Shown here piece by piece: positions 45,880 through 54,814 of a stretch of DNA of 64,000 nt. The stretch is from NCBI RefSeq assembly GCF_025685545.1, contig NZ_JAGSYC010000024.1, forward strand, positions 496,001 to 560,000, given 5' to 3'. The first letter of the stretch is position 1, and each line of letters starts with the position of its first letter. The notes beneath the pieces are model-generated. The model did not search any database and had not been told where the DNA came from. It saw nothing but the letters and a program-made list of their open reading frames with translations. This DNA comes from Granulicella paludicola (GTDB lineage: Bacteria; Acidobacteriota; Terriglobia; Terriglobales; Acidobacteriaceae). The position numbers were made by a program, and so were the translations under genes.

Positions 45880-46040
45880 ATTCCACGGTCTCTCCGTAAG
45901 GAGAGTGAAAAGGGAATCCGGTGAAATCCCGGAACTGTCCCGCAGCGGTAAGCAGGTACGAACGTCGACGATGACACTGGAGCGTTGCTCTGGGAAGTCC
46001 AGACTAATAGGTACGAGCCTGCAGAGTCCGAAGACCTGCC
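45880..46040 (+). ncRNA. cobalamin (AdoCbl) riboswitch upstream of nrdA
   Basis: Shows the conserved core in order: GGGAATCCGGTGAAATCCCGG, ACTGTCCCGCAGCGGTAAGC, a variable arm, and the B12-box element GAGTCCGAAGACCTGCC ending at 46040. It should sense adenosylcobalamin and repress nrdAB when B12 is available. The 120-base leader that follows contains GCGCCTCC/GGAGAGGCG inverted sequence and the AAGGAG ribosome site of nrdA, which could form the expression platform. Confidence 0.95.
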
Positions 46041-46160
46041 ATGGAAATATTCGCACGCGCCTCCGAGGAGAGGCGAGGTGGCAACGTCTCGTCCCCTCGC
46101 GCTCAGCGACGACCTGCCGTTGTTTCTTCGCAAAACCCCAGGGGCCAAGGAGATCCATCC

Positions 46161-48611
46161 ATGGCCGACTCGATCCAAACTCAGACCACTCTTGCCGACA
46201 TCGCGCCCGGTTTCCCTATGCGCGAAGAGACCCCCGTTATGCACGTCCGCAAGCGCAATGGAGCGCTTGAGCCCGTCGACGTCAACAAGATCGTCCGAGC
46301 TGTGCAGCGCTCAGCACACGGGCTCTCGCACGTCGATGCCATCCGCGTCGCTTCGAAGACCATCGGTGGCCTCTACGACGGCGCCACCACGCGCGAACTC
46401 GATACCATCTCCATCGACACCGCCGCCTCGCTCATTGCAGAGGAGCCGCAATACTCCAAGCTCGCGGCCCGCTTGTTGCTGGCCACCATCATCAAGGAAG
46501 TTTCCGCACTCAACCTGCACAGCTTCTCGCAATCCATCGCCTACGGTCACGCCGAAGGCGTCGTCGGTAAGGCTACGGCCGAGTTCGTCGCCACGCACGC
46601 GCGCAAGCTCAACCACGCCATCGACGACGAGTTCTCCGACCGCTTCGAATACTTCGGCCTGCGCACCGTCTACGACCGCTACCTGCTGCGCGACCCCATC
46701 TCCCGCGCCGTCATCGAAACTCCGCAGCACTTCTTCCTGCGAGTCGCCTGCGGACTCGCCGTCGCTCCGCATGAGGCCATCAACTTCTACCGTCTCATCG
46801 CCTCGCTCGACTACATGCCCTCCTCGCCAACACTCTTCAACGCCGGCACCAAGCACCCGCAGATGTCCTCGTGCTATCTGCACGACAGTCCCGGCGACTC
46901 GCTCGACAGCATCTACGACACCTACAAGAACGTCGCGCTGCTTTCGAAGTTCTCTGGCGGCATCGGCCTAGCCTTTCATCGCGTCCGCAGCGAAGGCTCG
47001 CTCATCCGCGCAACGAACGGGCTGAGCAACGGCATCATCCCGTGGCTGCGCACGCTCGATAGCTCCGTTGCAGCCGTGAACCAGGGTGGCAAGCGCAAAG
47101 GTGCGTGCTGCGTTTATCTCGAGCCTTGGCATGCGGATATCGAAGCCTTTCTCGAGCTGCGCGAAAACACCGGCGACGGAGCGCGCCGAACCTACAACCT
47201 CAACCTCGCCAACTGGATTCCCGACCTCTTCATGCAGCGCGTCGAAGCGGACGGCCTGTGGTCGCTCTTCGATCCCAAGGACGTGCCGCAGCTACCCGAC
47301 TTATACGGCCCGGAGTTTACCGCTGCCTACGAAGAGGCCGAGGCCGCGAAGAAGTATCACCGCCAGATCAAGGCGCGCGAGCTCTACCTGCGCATGATGC
47401 GCTCGCTCGCCGAGACCGGCAACGGCTGGATGACCTTCAAAGACGCCACCAACCTCAAGTGCAACCAGACCGGCGCTCCCGGCAACGTGGTGCATCTCTC
47501 CAACCTCTGCACTGAAATCACCGAGGTCACCAGCAAGGACCAGACCGCCGTCTGCAACCTCGGCTCCATCAACCTCGCGCGCCACATCACCACCGACGCA
47601 AACGGCACCGCAGCCTTCGACTTCGAGAAGCTGGCCGCCACCGTGCGCACCGCGATCCCGATGCTCGACCGCGTGATCGACATCAACTTCTACCCCATCA
47701 ACCAGGCAGCCACCAGCAACGCCGCATGGCGACCCGTAGGCCTTGGCCTTATGGGTTTGCAGGATGTTTTCTTCCAGCTCCACTTTCCCTTCGACAGCGT
47801 CGAAGCCCATGCTCTTTCCACCAAGATTCAGGAAGAGATCTACTACTACGCACTCGTTGCCTCCTGCGAACTAGCCGAGGCCAACGGACCGCATGCCACC
47901 TTCGCGGACACGCGCCTCGCCAAGGGGCACTTCCAGTTCGATCTCTGGAACATCACGCCCTCCGACACCACCCGCTGGGACATCCTGCGTGAGCGCATCC
48001 TCAAGTCGGGTGTCCGCAACTCGCTCGTCATCGCCATCGCACCGACGGCCACCATCGCCAGCATCGTTGGCTGCTATGAGTGCATCGAGCCGCAGATCTC
48101 CAACCTCTTCAAACGCGAAACACTCTCCGGCGAGTTTCTGCAGGTCAACCGCTATCTCATTGAAGAGCTGCAGACCCGCGGCCTCTGGCATGAAGAGATG
48201 CGCATGCGCCTCAAGATGTCCGAAGGCTCCGTGCAGAACATCGACGGCCTGCCAGACGATCTCAAACTCCTCTACCGCACCGTATGGGAGATCCCGATGC
48301 GGAGCCTCATCGACATGGCCGCCGCTCGCAACGCCTACATCGACCAGTCGCAGTCGCTGAACCTCTTCGCCGAGTCGCCCAACATCGGCAAGCTCTCCAG
48401 CATGTATATGTACGCGTGGAAGCAGGGCCTCAAGACCACCTACTACCTGCGCTCTCGCCCGGCCACCAAGATCGCGAAGACCACGGTCGCCAACGCCAGC
48501 ACCCGCGTCGGCGCGGCGGCCTCCAACGCCCTCACCACGCCGAAGCCCGACGACACCGCAGCTCTGGCCTGCAGCCTCGAAAATCCCGAATCCTGCGAAG
48601 CCTGCCAGTAG
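46161..48611 (+). CDS. nrdA: ribonucleoside-diphosphate reductase class I, alpha subunit
   Basis: 816-residue catalytic subunit. The N-terminal ATP-cone (MHVRKRNGALEPVDVNKIVRAVQRSAHGL) gives dATP allostery. Active-site elements are SSCYLHDSPGDSLDSIYDTYKNVALLSKFSGGIGLAFHRVRSEGS, NQGGKRKGACCVYLEPWH, NLCTEIT and PTATIASIVGCYECIEP. The C-terminus ends ESCEACQ, the swinging CxxC pair that re-reduces the active site. ATG at 46161 has AAGGAG upstream; an in-frame ATG at 46041 abuts the riboswitch and is not a good start. Works with NrdB, controlled by the B12 riboswitch. Confidence 0.95.
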   Translation: MADSIQTQTTLADIAPGFPMREETPVMHVRKRNGALEPVDVNKIVRAVQRSAHGLSHVDAIRVASKTIGGLYDGATTRELDTISIDTAASLIAEEPQYSKLAARLLLATIIKEVSALNLHSFSQSIAYGHAEGVVGKATAEFVATHARKLNHAIDDEFSDRFEYFGLRTVYDRYLLRDPISRAVIETPQHFFLRVACGLAVAPHEAINFYRLIASLDYMPSSPTLFNAGTKHPQMSSCYLHDSPGDSLDSIYDTYKNVALLSKFSGGIGLAFHRVRSEGSLIRATNGLSNGIIPWLRTLDSSVAAVNQGGKRKGACCVYLEPWHADIEAFLELRENTGDGARRTYNLNLANWIPDLFMQRVEADGLWSLFDPKDVPQLPDLYGPEFTAAYEEAEAAKKYHRQIKARELYLRMMRSLAETGNGWMTFKDATNLKCNQTGAPGNVVHLSNLCTEITEVTSKDQTAVCNLGSINLARHITTDANGTAAFDFEKLAATVRTAIPMLDRVIDINFYPINQAATSNAAWRPVGLGLMGLQDVFFQLHFPFDSVEAHALSTKIQEEIYYYALVASCELAEANGPHATFADTRLAKGHFQFDLWNITPSDTTRWDILRERILKSGVRNSLVIAIAPTATIASIVGCYECIEPQISNLFKRETLSGEFLQVNRYLIEELQTRGLWHEEMRMRLKMSEGSVQNIDGLPDDLKLLYRTVWEIPMRSLIDMAAARNAYIDQSQSLNLFAESPNIGKLSSMYMYAWKQGLKTTYYLRSRPATKIAKTTVANASTRVGAAASNALTTPKPDDTAALACSLENPESCEACQ

Positions 48612-48618
48612 TTTCTTG

Positions 48619-48707
48619 TTTGTCATTCCCGCAGGGAATCTACTTCTCGACTCACTACAACCCGCATGCCCATCTTGGCTACAGCATCATCGTCGCTAAG
48701 GTGGGCA
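48619..48707. repeat. family B repeat and family D hairpin between nrdA and nrdB
   Basis: TTGTCATTCCCGCAGGGAATCTACTTCTC (48619-48648), then a hairpin TGCCCATC.TTGGC...GC.TAAGGTGGGCA (48667-48707) whose sequence resembles the one inside mutS. A diverged GTCATCTCGACCGAAGCGCAGCG unit follows at about 48750-48796. Confidence 0.85.
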
Positions 48708-48840
48708 CCGAGCGAAGCTCTACAGCTTTCCTTCCAGCCCCCTCTTAAATCTGTCATCTCGACCGAAGCGCAGCGTAGTGGAGAGACTTCTGTAGTTGTC
48801 TTCGCTCGTAGCCCCACCGTTCTCCCGAAAGGACCACCCT

Positions 48841-49881
48841 ATGTCCACCACTGAAACCCAGTCCTCCGTCGCCGCCCCCGAGCACATCCTCGACCCCGGC
48901 CTCTGCCTCACGCTCCGTCCCATGAAGTTCCCCGTCTTCTACGACATGTTCCGCGACGGCATTAAGAACACCTGGACCGTTGAAGAGATCGACTTCCAGA
49001 CCGACCTCACCGACCTCAAGGGCAAGCTCTCATCGGCCGAAATTCACGTCGTTCAGCGCCTCGTCGCCTTCTTCGCCACTGGCGACAGCATCGTCTCCAA
49101 CAACCTCGTGCTGAATCTCTACAAGCACATCAACTCCCCTGAGGCACGCCTCTATCTCTCGCGCCAGTTGTTTGAAGAAGCAGTGCATGTGCAGTTCTAT
49201 CTGACGTTGCTCGACAACTACGTGCCCGACCCCGAAGAGCGCAACGCCGCCTTCGCCGCAGTCGAAAACATCCCCTCCATCAGCAAGAAGGCTGACTTCT
49301 GCATGAAGTGGATGGACTCCATCCAGCAGCTGGAGCAACTGGAGACCAAAGAGCATCGCCGCCAGTTTCTGCTCAACCTCATCTGCTTCGCCGCCTGCAT
49401 CGAAGGCCTCTTCTTCTTCGCCGCCTTCGCCTATGTCTATTTCTTCCGCTCGAAGGGCCTGTTGCATGGCCTCGCTGCGGGCACGAACTGGGTCTTCCGC
49501 GATGAGTCCTGCCACCTCGAGTTCGCCTTCGAGGTCGTCAACGTCGTTCGCGCGCAGGAGCCCGATCTCTGGGACGAGCAGCTTGAGAAGGACATTGTCA
49601 CCATGCTGCACGAGGCCGTCGACGCCGAAGCGCAGTTCTCTGAAGACCTTCTCGCCGGTGGAGTCGCCGGCCTCAGCATCCGCGACATGCGCGCCTACCT
49701 CGGCTACGTTGCTGACTCCCGCCTGCAGCGTCTCGGCATCGCTCCCGCCTTCAACACCAAAAACCCTTTCGCCTTCATGGACCTTCAGGACGTTCAGGAA
49801 CTCACCAACTTCTTTGAACGCCGCGTCTCCGCTTACCAGAGCGCGGTACAGGGCGAGGTCGAGTTCACCGAAGACTTCTAA
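48841..49881 (+). CDS. nrdB: ribonucleoside-diphosphate reductase class Ia, beta subunit
   Basis: 346-residue radical-generating subunit. Di-iron ligands are visible: Asp in FATGDSIV, Glu-x-x-His in FEEAVHVQFY, Glu in ACIEGLFFFAAFAY, and Glu-x-x-His in DESCHLEFAFEV. A Tyr lies four residues after the first His (EAVHVQFY), the position of the E. coli radical Tyr122, so this is a tyrosyl-radical enzyme, not the Phe-bearing class Ic. AAAGGA precedes the ATG. It is separated from nrdA by 229 bases of repeats. Its stop overlaps that of the convergent CPBP gene by three bases. Confidence 0.95.
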   Translation: MSTTETQSSVAAPEHILDPGLCLTLRPMKFPVFYDMFRDGIKNTWTVEEIDFQTDLTDLKGKLSSAEIHVVQRLVAFFATGDSIVSNNLVLNLYKHINSPEARLYLSRQLFEEAVHVQFYLTLLDNYVPDPEERNAAFAAVENIPSISKKADFCMKWMDSIQQLEQLETKEHRRQFLLNLICFAACIEGLFFFAAFAYVYFFRSKGLLHGLAAGTNWVFRDESCHLEFAFEVVNVVRAQEPDLWDEQLEKDIVTMLHEAVDAEAQFSEDLLAGGVAGLSIRDMRAYLGYVADSRLQRLGIAPAFNTKNPFAFMDLQDVQELTNFFERRVSAYQSAVQGEVEFTEDF

Positions 49882-50918
49882 CGATCACGGTCGCTGCGTT
49901 CGGAAAGATGGCTGCCAGCCGGTGGCCATCCTCCGGGCCGCTGCGTCCACAGAATCGCCGCGAAGGCTAAAGCTGCGATCGGTAAGGCGTACACGCTGCC
50001 CTCCGGTCCGGTCGGTCCGCCGGAAAGCAGCAGGCTCCCCTGCGGATGCGAATGCAGCAGGTTGAACGCCACCACGTGCCCACTGTCGGCCACGCCGAAC
50101 ACAAACGACTGCGCCCAGTCCCACGCTGCATGCATCCCAATGGCCCACCATAAAGATCCCGTGCGCCAAAGCGAGAGCGTATACGCAAAGCCCATCAGGC
50201 CGGCCAGAAAGAGTCCCACCGGACTTTCGCCGTTGTTTCCGAGATGCCCCAACCCAAACAGAATAGACGTCAGTACAGCCGTTCCCCAGAAGCCGATAGC
50301 CCGAGCGTGCGGTGCAGCGCGCGTATGTAAGAGCGGTCCGGCAATGCCACGCGACAGCGTGAACTGCAGATAGCCACGCGAGACCGCCTCTTCCAGCAAT
50401 CCCACGCACAGAAAACCAAGCGCCCACTCCACGGAGTAACGCAACACATCCAGCCCAGCCATCTGCAGTCCGTCGAATACCAGCAGATGCAGTCGCCACA
50501 GGATCAGCACCAGCAGACTCAGCAGTCCGGCGCCCCAAACCAGTCCTTCAACGAACTGTCGCAGTGACCCCGGCGTCGCGCCGATACCATAGGACGAAAT
50601 CGAGCGGCGCTCCACGCGAGACATCAGCCACAACGCCAGCATCACCACCAGAAACGGGATGCCATCGCTGACGATGACCTCAATCGGATACTTCCTCACA
50701 TGAATTAGTTGGTCGGGATCGAGCTGATGCAGGGCCTTGAAGAGCGCTTTCACCACGAACCGTAAGGCCGCGATACATACATAGAAGAGGATCAGGCTCC
50801 ATCCAGCGCGTAGTCCGTCTGCCCCCACAAAGATGCGCCTCCAGCCGCCGCTGGAGGCTGTTTCATGTCCTGAAACAGGTGTCGGCGCTCCGCCGCTCGC
50901 AAGTGTGGGATCACTCAT
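49878..50918 (-). CDS. CPBP-family intramembrane metalloprotease
   Basis: 346 residues with about eight transmembrane helices. The Abi/CPBP (CAAX protease-like) motifs are EEAVSRGYLQF (EE-x3-R), FGLGHLGNNGESPVGLF (the F-x3-H motif) and HAAWDWAQSFVFG (H-x3-N/D). The family cuts within membranes or processes prenylated or bacteriocin-like peptides; the substrate is unknown. It is convergent with nrdB and flanked on the far side by a decayed duplicate of the nrdB 3' end, suggesting it arrived by insertion. Confidence 0.88.
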   Translation of the reverse strand: MSDPTLASGGAPTPVSGHETASSGGWRRIFVGADGLRAGWSLILFYVCIAALRFVVKALFKALHQLDPDQLIHVRKYPIEVIVSDGIPFLVVMLALWLMSRVERRSISSYGIGATPGSLRQFVEGLVWGAGLLSLLVLILWRLHLLVFDGLQMAGLDVLRYSVEWALGFLCVGLLEEAVSRGYLQFTLSRGIAGPLLHTRAAPHARAIGFWGTAVLTSILFGLGHLGNNGESPVGLFLAGLMGFAYTLSLWRTGSLWWAIGMHAAWDWAQSFVFGVADSGHVVAFNLLHSHPQGSLLLSGGPTGPEGSVYALPIAALAFAAILWTQRPGGWPPAGSHLSERSDRDR

Positions 50919-50986
50919 AGAGTTCGTCTCTCGTGAAATGAAAATGGCCGACCGTCAAGATTGGTAAGAGAGTATCAGCAAGCGTC

Positions 50987-51042
50987 TTCGGGACGTTCAA
51001 TAACTCACCAACTTCTTCGAGCATCGCGTCTCGGCCTCTTAG
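50987..51042 (+). pseudogene. decayed duplicate of the nrdB 3' end
   Basis: 56 bases aligning with nrdB 49784-49839 without gaps (TTCGGGACGTTCAATAACTCACC against TTCAGGACGTTCAGGAACTCACC, and onward). In nrdB frame it reads DVQ-stop-LTNFFEHRVSAS-stop, against DVQELTNFFERRVSAYQ in the intact gene. The surrounding sequence does not match nrdB. Confidence 0.8.
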
Positions 51043-51106
51043 TGTGCGCCGTAACGGAGAGTCTCTGCTGCGCTATCATGGCGCTGTTGACGAAACGAGG
51101 AAGCCG

Positions 51107-51298
51107 ATGCGGTTGGTTCTGAGAGTTTTAGGTGTAGTGATGATGGGTATGGGGACCGTCTGGATCCTTCAGGGTATCAACGTCCTTCCCGGCAGCTTCA
51201 TGACCGGGCAGATGGTCTGGGCCTACCGCGGCGCAGCGACAGCTCTGGTCGGCCTGGTCATCCTCATCTTTGCCCTCCGTCGCGGAAGCAGCCGCTAG
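51107..51298 (+). CDS. small membrane protein of unknown function
   Basis: 63 residues with two transmembrane helices (LVLRVLGVVMMGMGTVWILQGINVLPGSFMTGQMVWAYRGAATALVGLVILIFALRR). The GINVLPGSFMTGQ loop is recurrent in small proteins of many Proteobacteria and Acidobacteria, none with known function. ATG at 51107 follows ACGAGGA by five bases; an earlier in-frame codon at 51044 would run into the nrdB-like remnant. Confidence 0.75.
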   Translation: MRLVLRVLGVVMMGMGTVWILQGINVLPGSFMTGQMVWAYRGAATALVGLVILIFALRRGSSR

Positions 51299-51408
51299 AT
51301 CATTCTTGGGCCAAATCTTGGGCATCAGGGCAAATCTGGACGTTGAATGGATGAGCATTTCATCTCAATTCGTTCCAGCCGTGCCTCAAGTTTGGTAACC
51401 TTTCCACC

Positions 51409-54400
51409 ATGCGTATTCGTAGCCTTTCGCTCGCTCTGCTCCTCAGCTCCTCGCTCGCCTTCGCTCAGTCTTTCGCTCCGGTCCGCGAGCTGAAGAACCT
51501 CTCCCCCGCAGCGATCGAAAAGCTGCACACACTCGAAACTCTGAACACCCTCCCCGGCGGCACCTGGCGCTTCCATGCCGGAGACATCCCGCACGGCGAG
51601 TCCGTCACCCTCGACGACTCCAGCTGGCAATCCATCCCCACGCCCCCTGAGCGCAAGTCCGTAAAGGCTCCAAAGGAAGCTGTCTGGTATCGCCAGACCA
51701 TCGAAGTCCCCAAGACCCTCCACGGCTACGATCTCTCCGGCACCCGCATCTGGTTCCAGTTCCGCGCCGACGCCAACGGCCCCATGCCGCAGATCATCTA
51801 CTTCAACGGCCGCCGCGTCGCCCTCGGTGACGATCTCGAACCCATCATCCTCTTCGAGCCCGCCCACCCCGGCGAAAAGATTCTCGTCGCCGTGAAGCTC
51901 CTTGCCACCGTGGACGACAAGAGCTTCCGCGGCGTCAACATGAAGATTGAGCCAATCGACTCAGCTTCGAAGCAGGGCCGCCCGAATCCCGACGACATCC
52001 GCGTCGAGTGCATCACCGCCGCCAACCTTCTACCCGCGCTGCCCACCCCGCGCAAAGACCTTCTTCCCACGGTAGAAAAAGCCGTTGCCGCCATCGACAC
52101 CAAGGCACTCGAAGCAGGGAACCAGAAGGCCTTCGACGCCTCTCTCGTCAAAGCGCAGTCCATCCTTGCCCCGCTCCACTCTGCCCTCGCCACCGCCAAG
52201 ATCGACCTCACCGGCAACGCCCACATCGACGCCGCCTGGCTCTGGCCGCGTTCCGAAACCATCGACGTCGTCAAGCGCACCTTCACCACTGCGCTGCAGC
52301 TCATGAACGAGTACCCCGACTACACCTACTCGCAGTCCGCCTCGCAGTACTCGCAGTGGATGGCCGACAAATACCCCGAGCTCAACAAGCAGATCGCACA
52401 GCGCGTAAAGGAAGGCCGCTGGGAGATCGTCGGCGGCATGTGGGTCGAGCCTGACCTGAACCTCCCCGGTGGCGAATCGCTCGTGCGCCAGCTCCTCGTC
52501 GGCCAGCGCGCCTTCAAGAGCCTCTACGGCGTTACCGCCCGCATCGGCTGGAACCCTGACAGCTTCGGCTACAACTGGCAGCTTCCGCAGATCTATAAGC
52601 GCAGCGGCATGGACTACTTTGTCACCCAGAAGATGCACTGGAACGACACCAACCAGTTGCCCTTCCGCCTCTTCTGGTGGGAGTCCCCCGACGGCTCCAA
52701 GGTCCTCACGTACTTCCCGACCGACTACACGCACGACAACGTAAACCCCACACGCATCTCGGCTGACTTCGCCGAGTCTGCCGAGCGCAACCCCGGCACC
52801 TTCGAGCACATGGACCTCTACGGTCTCGGCGACCACGGCGGCGGCCCCACGCGCGACATGCTTGACCAGGCCGACCATTGGATCGCCGCCAGCAAAGACC
52901 CGCAGCAGGCCGTGCCCAGCATTCACTACAGCACCGCCCAGCACTTCTTCGACGACGTGCAGACCCACATCAACCCAACCTCGCCCACCTGGGACTACGA
53001 CAAGATCGCCAAGGGCTGGACCGCTCCCGCAGCGGGCGCAGACGGCAGCGTCGGCATCCCTACCTGGGATAGCGAACTCTACTTCGAATACCACCGCGGC
53101 ATCATGACGACGCAGGCCAAGCATAAAGAAGGCATGCGCCGCAGCGAAACCGCAACCCTCGACTCCGAAGAGCTGGCTTCGCTCGCATGGCTCAACGGCG
53201 AGAAGTACCCCAACGACCTCTTCACCGATAACTGGAAAAAGATCACCTTCAACCAGTTCCACGATCTCGCCGCAGGCTCAGGCATCGCCGTCATCTACCG
53301 CGACGCAGCCGATGACTACGCGCAGGTCTTCAACAACGATCACAACATCGACGAAGCCTCGCTCAAGACTATCGGCTCGCAGATCGACACCCGCGTCAAC
53401 AAGAGCGACCTCCGATACAACAATACCCCTATCGTGGTCTTCAACTCGATGGCATGGCCCCGCACGGAAGCCATCCGACTCTCGGTGCAGCTTCCTGAAG
53501 GCACCTCCACCATCCGGCTTGAAGATTCGAAAGACCATGAACTAAACACGCAAGTTATTTCGCACAACTTGGCCGATAATACGTTCGAGGTCCTAGCCCA
53601 GGTTAGGAATGTCCCCGCGCTTGGGTACGAGGTGATCCATGCAATCGGAGCGATTGGTGGGGGCTATATTGAACACGATGATGAGCCCAACCTAGCCAAT
53701 GAGTCCGAAAGCTATATTCTTTCGAACTCGAAGCTGAAGTTCACAATCAATAAGCAAAACGGCTGCATCACCAGCCTTAAGCTCACCGGCAGTGACGAGT
53801 ACATCGCTCCCAACGCCTGCGGCAACCAGCTACAGACCTACGTCGACAAGCCCAAGCAGTACGACGCCTGGAACGTCGACCCCGGCACCTTCGATGTCCC
53901 CTACACGCCCATCGACAAGGTCGACTCCATCAAGGTCCTCGAAGATGGTCCGCTCCGTAAGACCATCCGCATAGAGCGCACCTGGAGCAAGTCGCACTTC
54001 ATTCAGGACATCTCTCTCGACGCCGGGGCCGATGCTGTCCGCGTGTCGAACGATGTCGAATGGCACGAAGAGCACATCCTGCTGAAGGCAGCCTTCTCGC
54101 TCGCAGCGTCTTCGCAGAAGGCCACCTACGAGATCCCCTACGGAGCCATCGAGCGCCCCACCACCCGCAACAACACTTGGGAGAAGGCGCAGTTCGAGGT
54201 CCCCGCCCAACGCTGGGCCGATCTTGGAGACGCCAAGCAGGGTGTCTCCATCCTTAATGACAGCAAATACGGCTACGACGCCGTCGGCAACATGCTGCGC
54301 CTCACCCTGCTGCGTTCGGCCACTTGGCCCGACGACAAGGCCGACCAGGGTCACCAGCACTTCGTCTACGAGATCTACCCGCACACCGGTTCGTGGCAGT

Positions 54401-54768
54401 ATGCGCAGACGGTCCACCGCGGCTACGAACTCAATACGCCTCTCATGGCGCAGCAGACCTTCGCCCACACCGGTTCTCTCCCGGCCACTCACTCTTTCAT
54501 CGCTGTCGATGAGCCGAATGTGATTCTCTCCGCCGTCAAGAAGGCCGAGGACTCGAACTCCCTCATCTTCCGCGTGTACGAGGCCACAGGCAAGGGAACT
54601 GACCTCCACCTCCACATCCCCGCAGGCGCAACCTCAGCCACCGAGGTCAATCTGATGGAGGCACCCATCGCAGGAGCTTCCGCCACTCACCTCAGTGGCG
54701 AAACCATCACCCTCCCCATCAAGCCATGGGAGATCCGCACGATCGAGGTCTCGTACCCCGCAAAGTAA
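51409..54768 (+). CDS. secreted GH38-family alpha-mannosidase
   Basis: 1119 residues. Signal peptide MRIRSLSLALLLSSSLAFAQS; then a jelly-roll-like accessory domain (residues about 30-200: GGTWRFHAGDIPHGESVTLDDSSWQSIPTP...). The catalytic domain begins GNAHIDAAWLWPRSET, where His272 and Asp274 are zinc ligands; the nucleophile is Asp384 in GWNPDSFGYNWQLPQIYKRSGMDYF; GDHGGGPT is a later conserved loop. C-terminal beta domains follow. It hydrolyses alpha-mannosides with retention. A stretch at residues about 710-788 has atypical codon use. Confidence 0.94.
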   Translation: MRIRSLSLALLLSSSLAFAQSFAPVRELKNLSPAAIEKLHTLETLNTLPGGTWRFHAGDIPHGESVTLDDSSWQSIPTPPERKSVKAPKEAVWYRQTIEVPKTLHGYDLSGTRIWFQFRADANGPMPQIIYFNGRRVALGDDLEPIILFEPAHPGEKILVAVKLLATVDDKSFRGVNMKIEPIDSASKQGRPNPDDIRVECITAANLLPALPTPRKDLLPTVEKAVAAIDTKALEAGNQKAFDASLVKAQSILAPLHSALATAKIDLTGNAHIDAAWLWPRSETIDVVKRTFTTALQLMNEYPDYTYSQSASQYSQWMADKYPELNKQIAQRVKEGRWEIVGGMWVEPDLNLPGGESLVRQLLVGQRAFKSLYGVTARIGWNPDSFGYNWQLPQIYKRSGMDYFVTQKMHWNDTNQLPFRLFWWESPDGSKVLTYFPTDYTHDNVNPTRISADFAESAERNPGTFEHMDLYGLGDHGGGPTRDMLDQADHWIAASKDPQQAVPSIHYSTAQHFFDDVQTHINPTSPTWDYDKIAKGWTAPAAGADGSVGIPTWDSELYFEYHRGIMTTQAKHKEGMRRSETATLDSEELASLAWLNGEKYPNDLFTDNWKKITFNQFHDLAAGSGIAVIYRDAADDYAQVFNNDHNIDEASLKTIGSQIDTRVNKSDLRYNNTPIVVFNSMAWPRTEAIRLSVQLPEGTSTIRLEDSKDHELNTQVISHNLADNTFEVLAQVRNVPALGYEVIHAIGAIGGGYIEHDDEPNLANESESYILSNSKLKFTINKQNGCITSLKLTGSDEYIAPNACGNQLQTYVDKPKQYDAWNVDPGTFDVPYTPIDKVDSIKVLEDGPLRKTIRIERTWSKSHFIQDISLDAGADAVRVSNDVEWHEEHILLKAAFSLAASSQKATYEIPYGAIERPTTRNNTWEKAQFEVPAQRWADLGDAKQGVSILNDSKYGYDAVGNMLRLTLLRSATWPDDKADQGHQHFVYEIYPHTGSWQYAQTVHRGYELNTPLMAQQTFAHTGSLPATHSFIAVDEPNVILSAVKKAEDSNSLIFRVYEATGKGTDLHLHIPAGATSATEVNLMEAPIAGASATHLSGETITLPIKPWEIRTIEVSYPAK

Positions 54769-54780
54769 CAGACAGCAAAA

Positions 54781-54814
54781 AAGGGGCCGCTGGCTTTTAC
54801 CCAGCGGCCCCTTT
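54781..54814. terminator. bidirectional terminator between GH38 and TetR genes
   Basis: GGGGCCGCTGG-CTTTTAC-CCAGCGGCCCC flanked by AAAAAA on the left and TTT on the right, so it can work both ways. The last six codons and stop of the TetR gene lie inside it. Confidence 0.88.

Noticed and set aside
46041-46160. Coding use of the nrdA leader from the ATG at 46041
   Set aside because: The ATG directly abuts the B12 box, has no ribosome site, and family homology starts after 46161.
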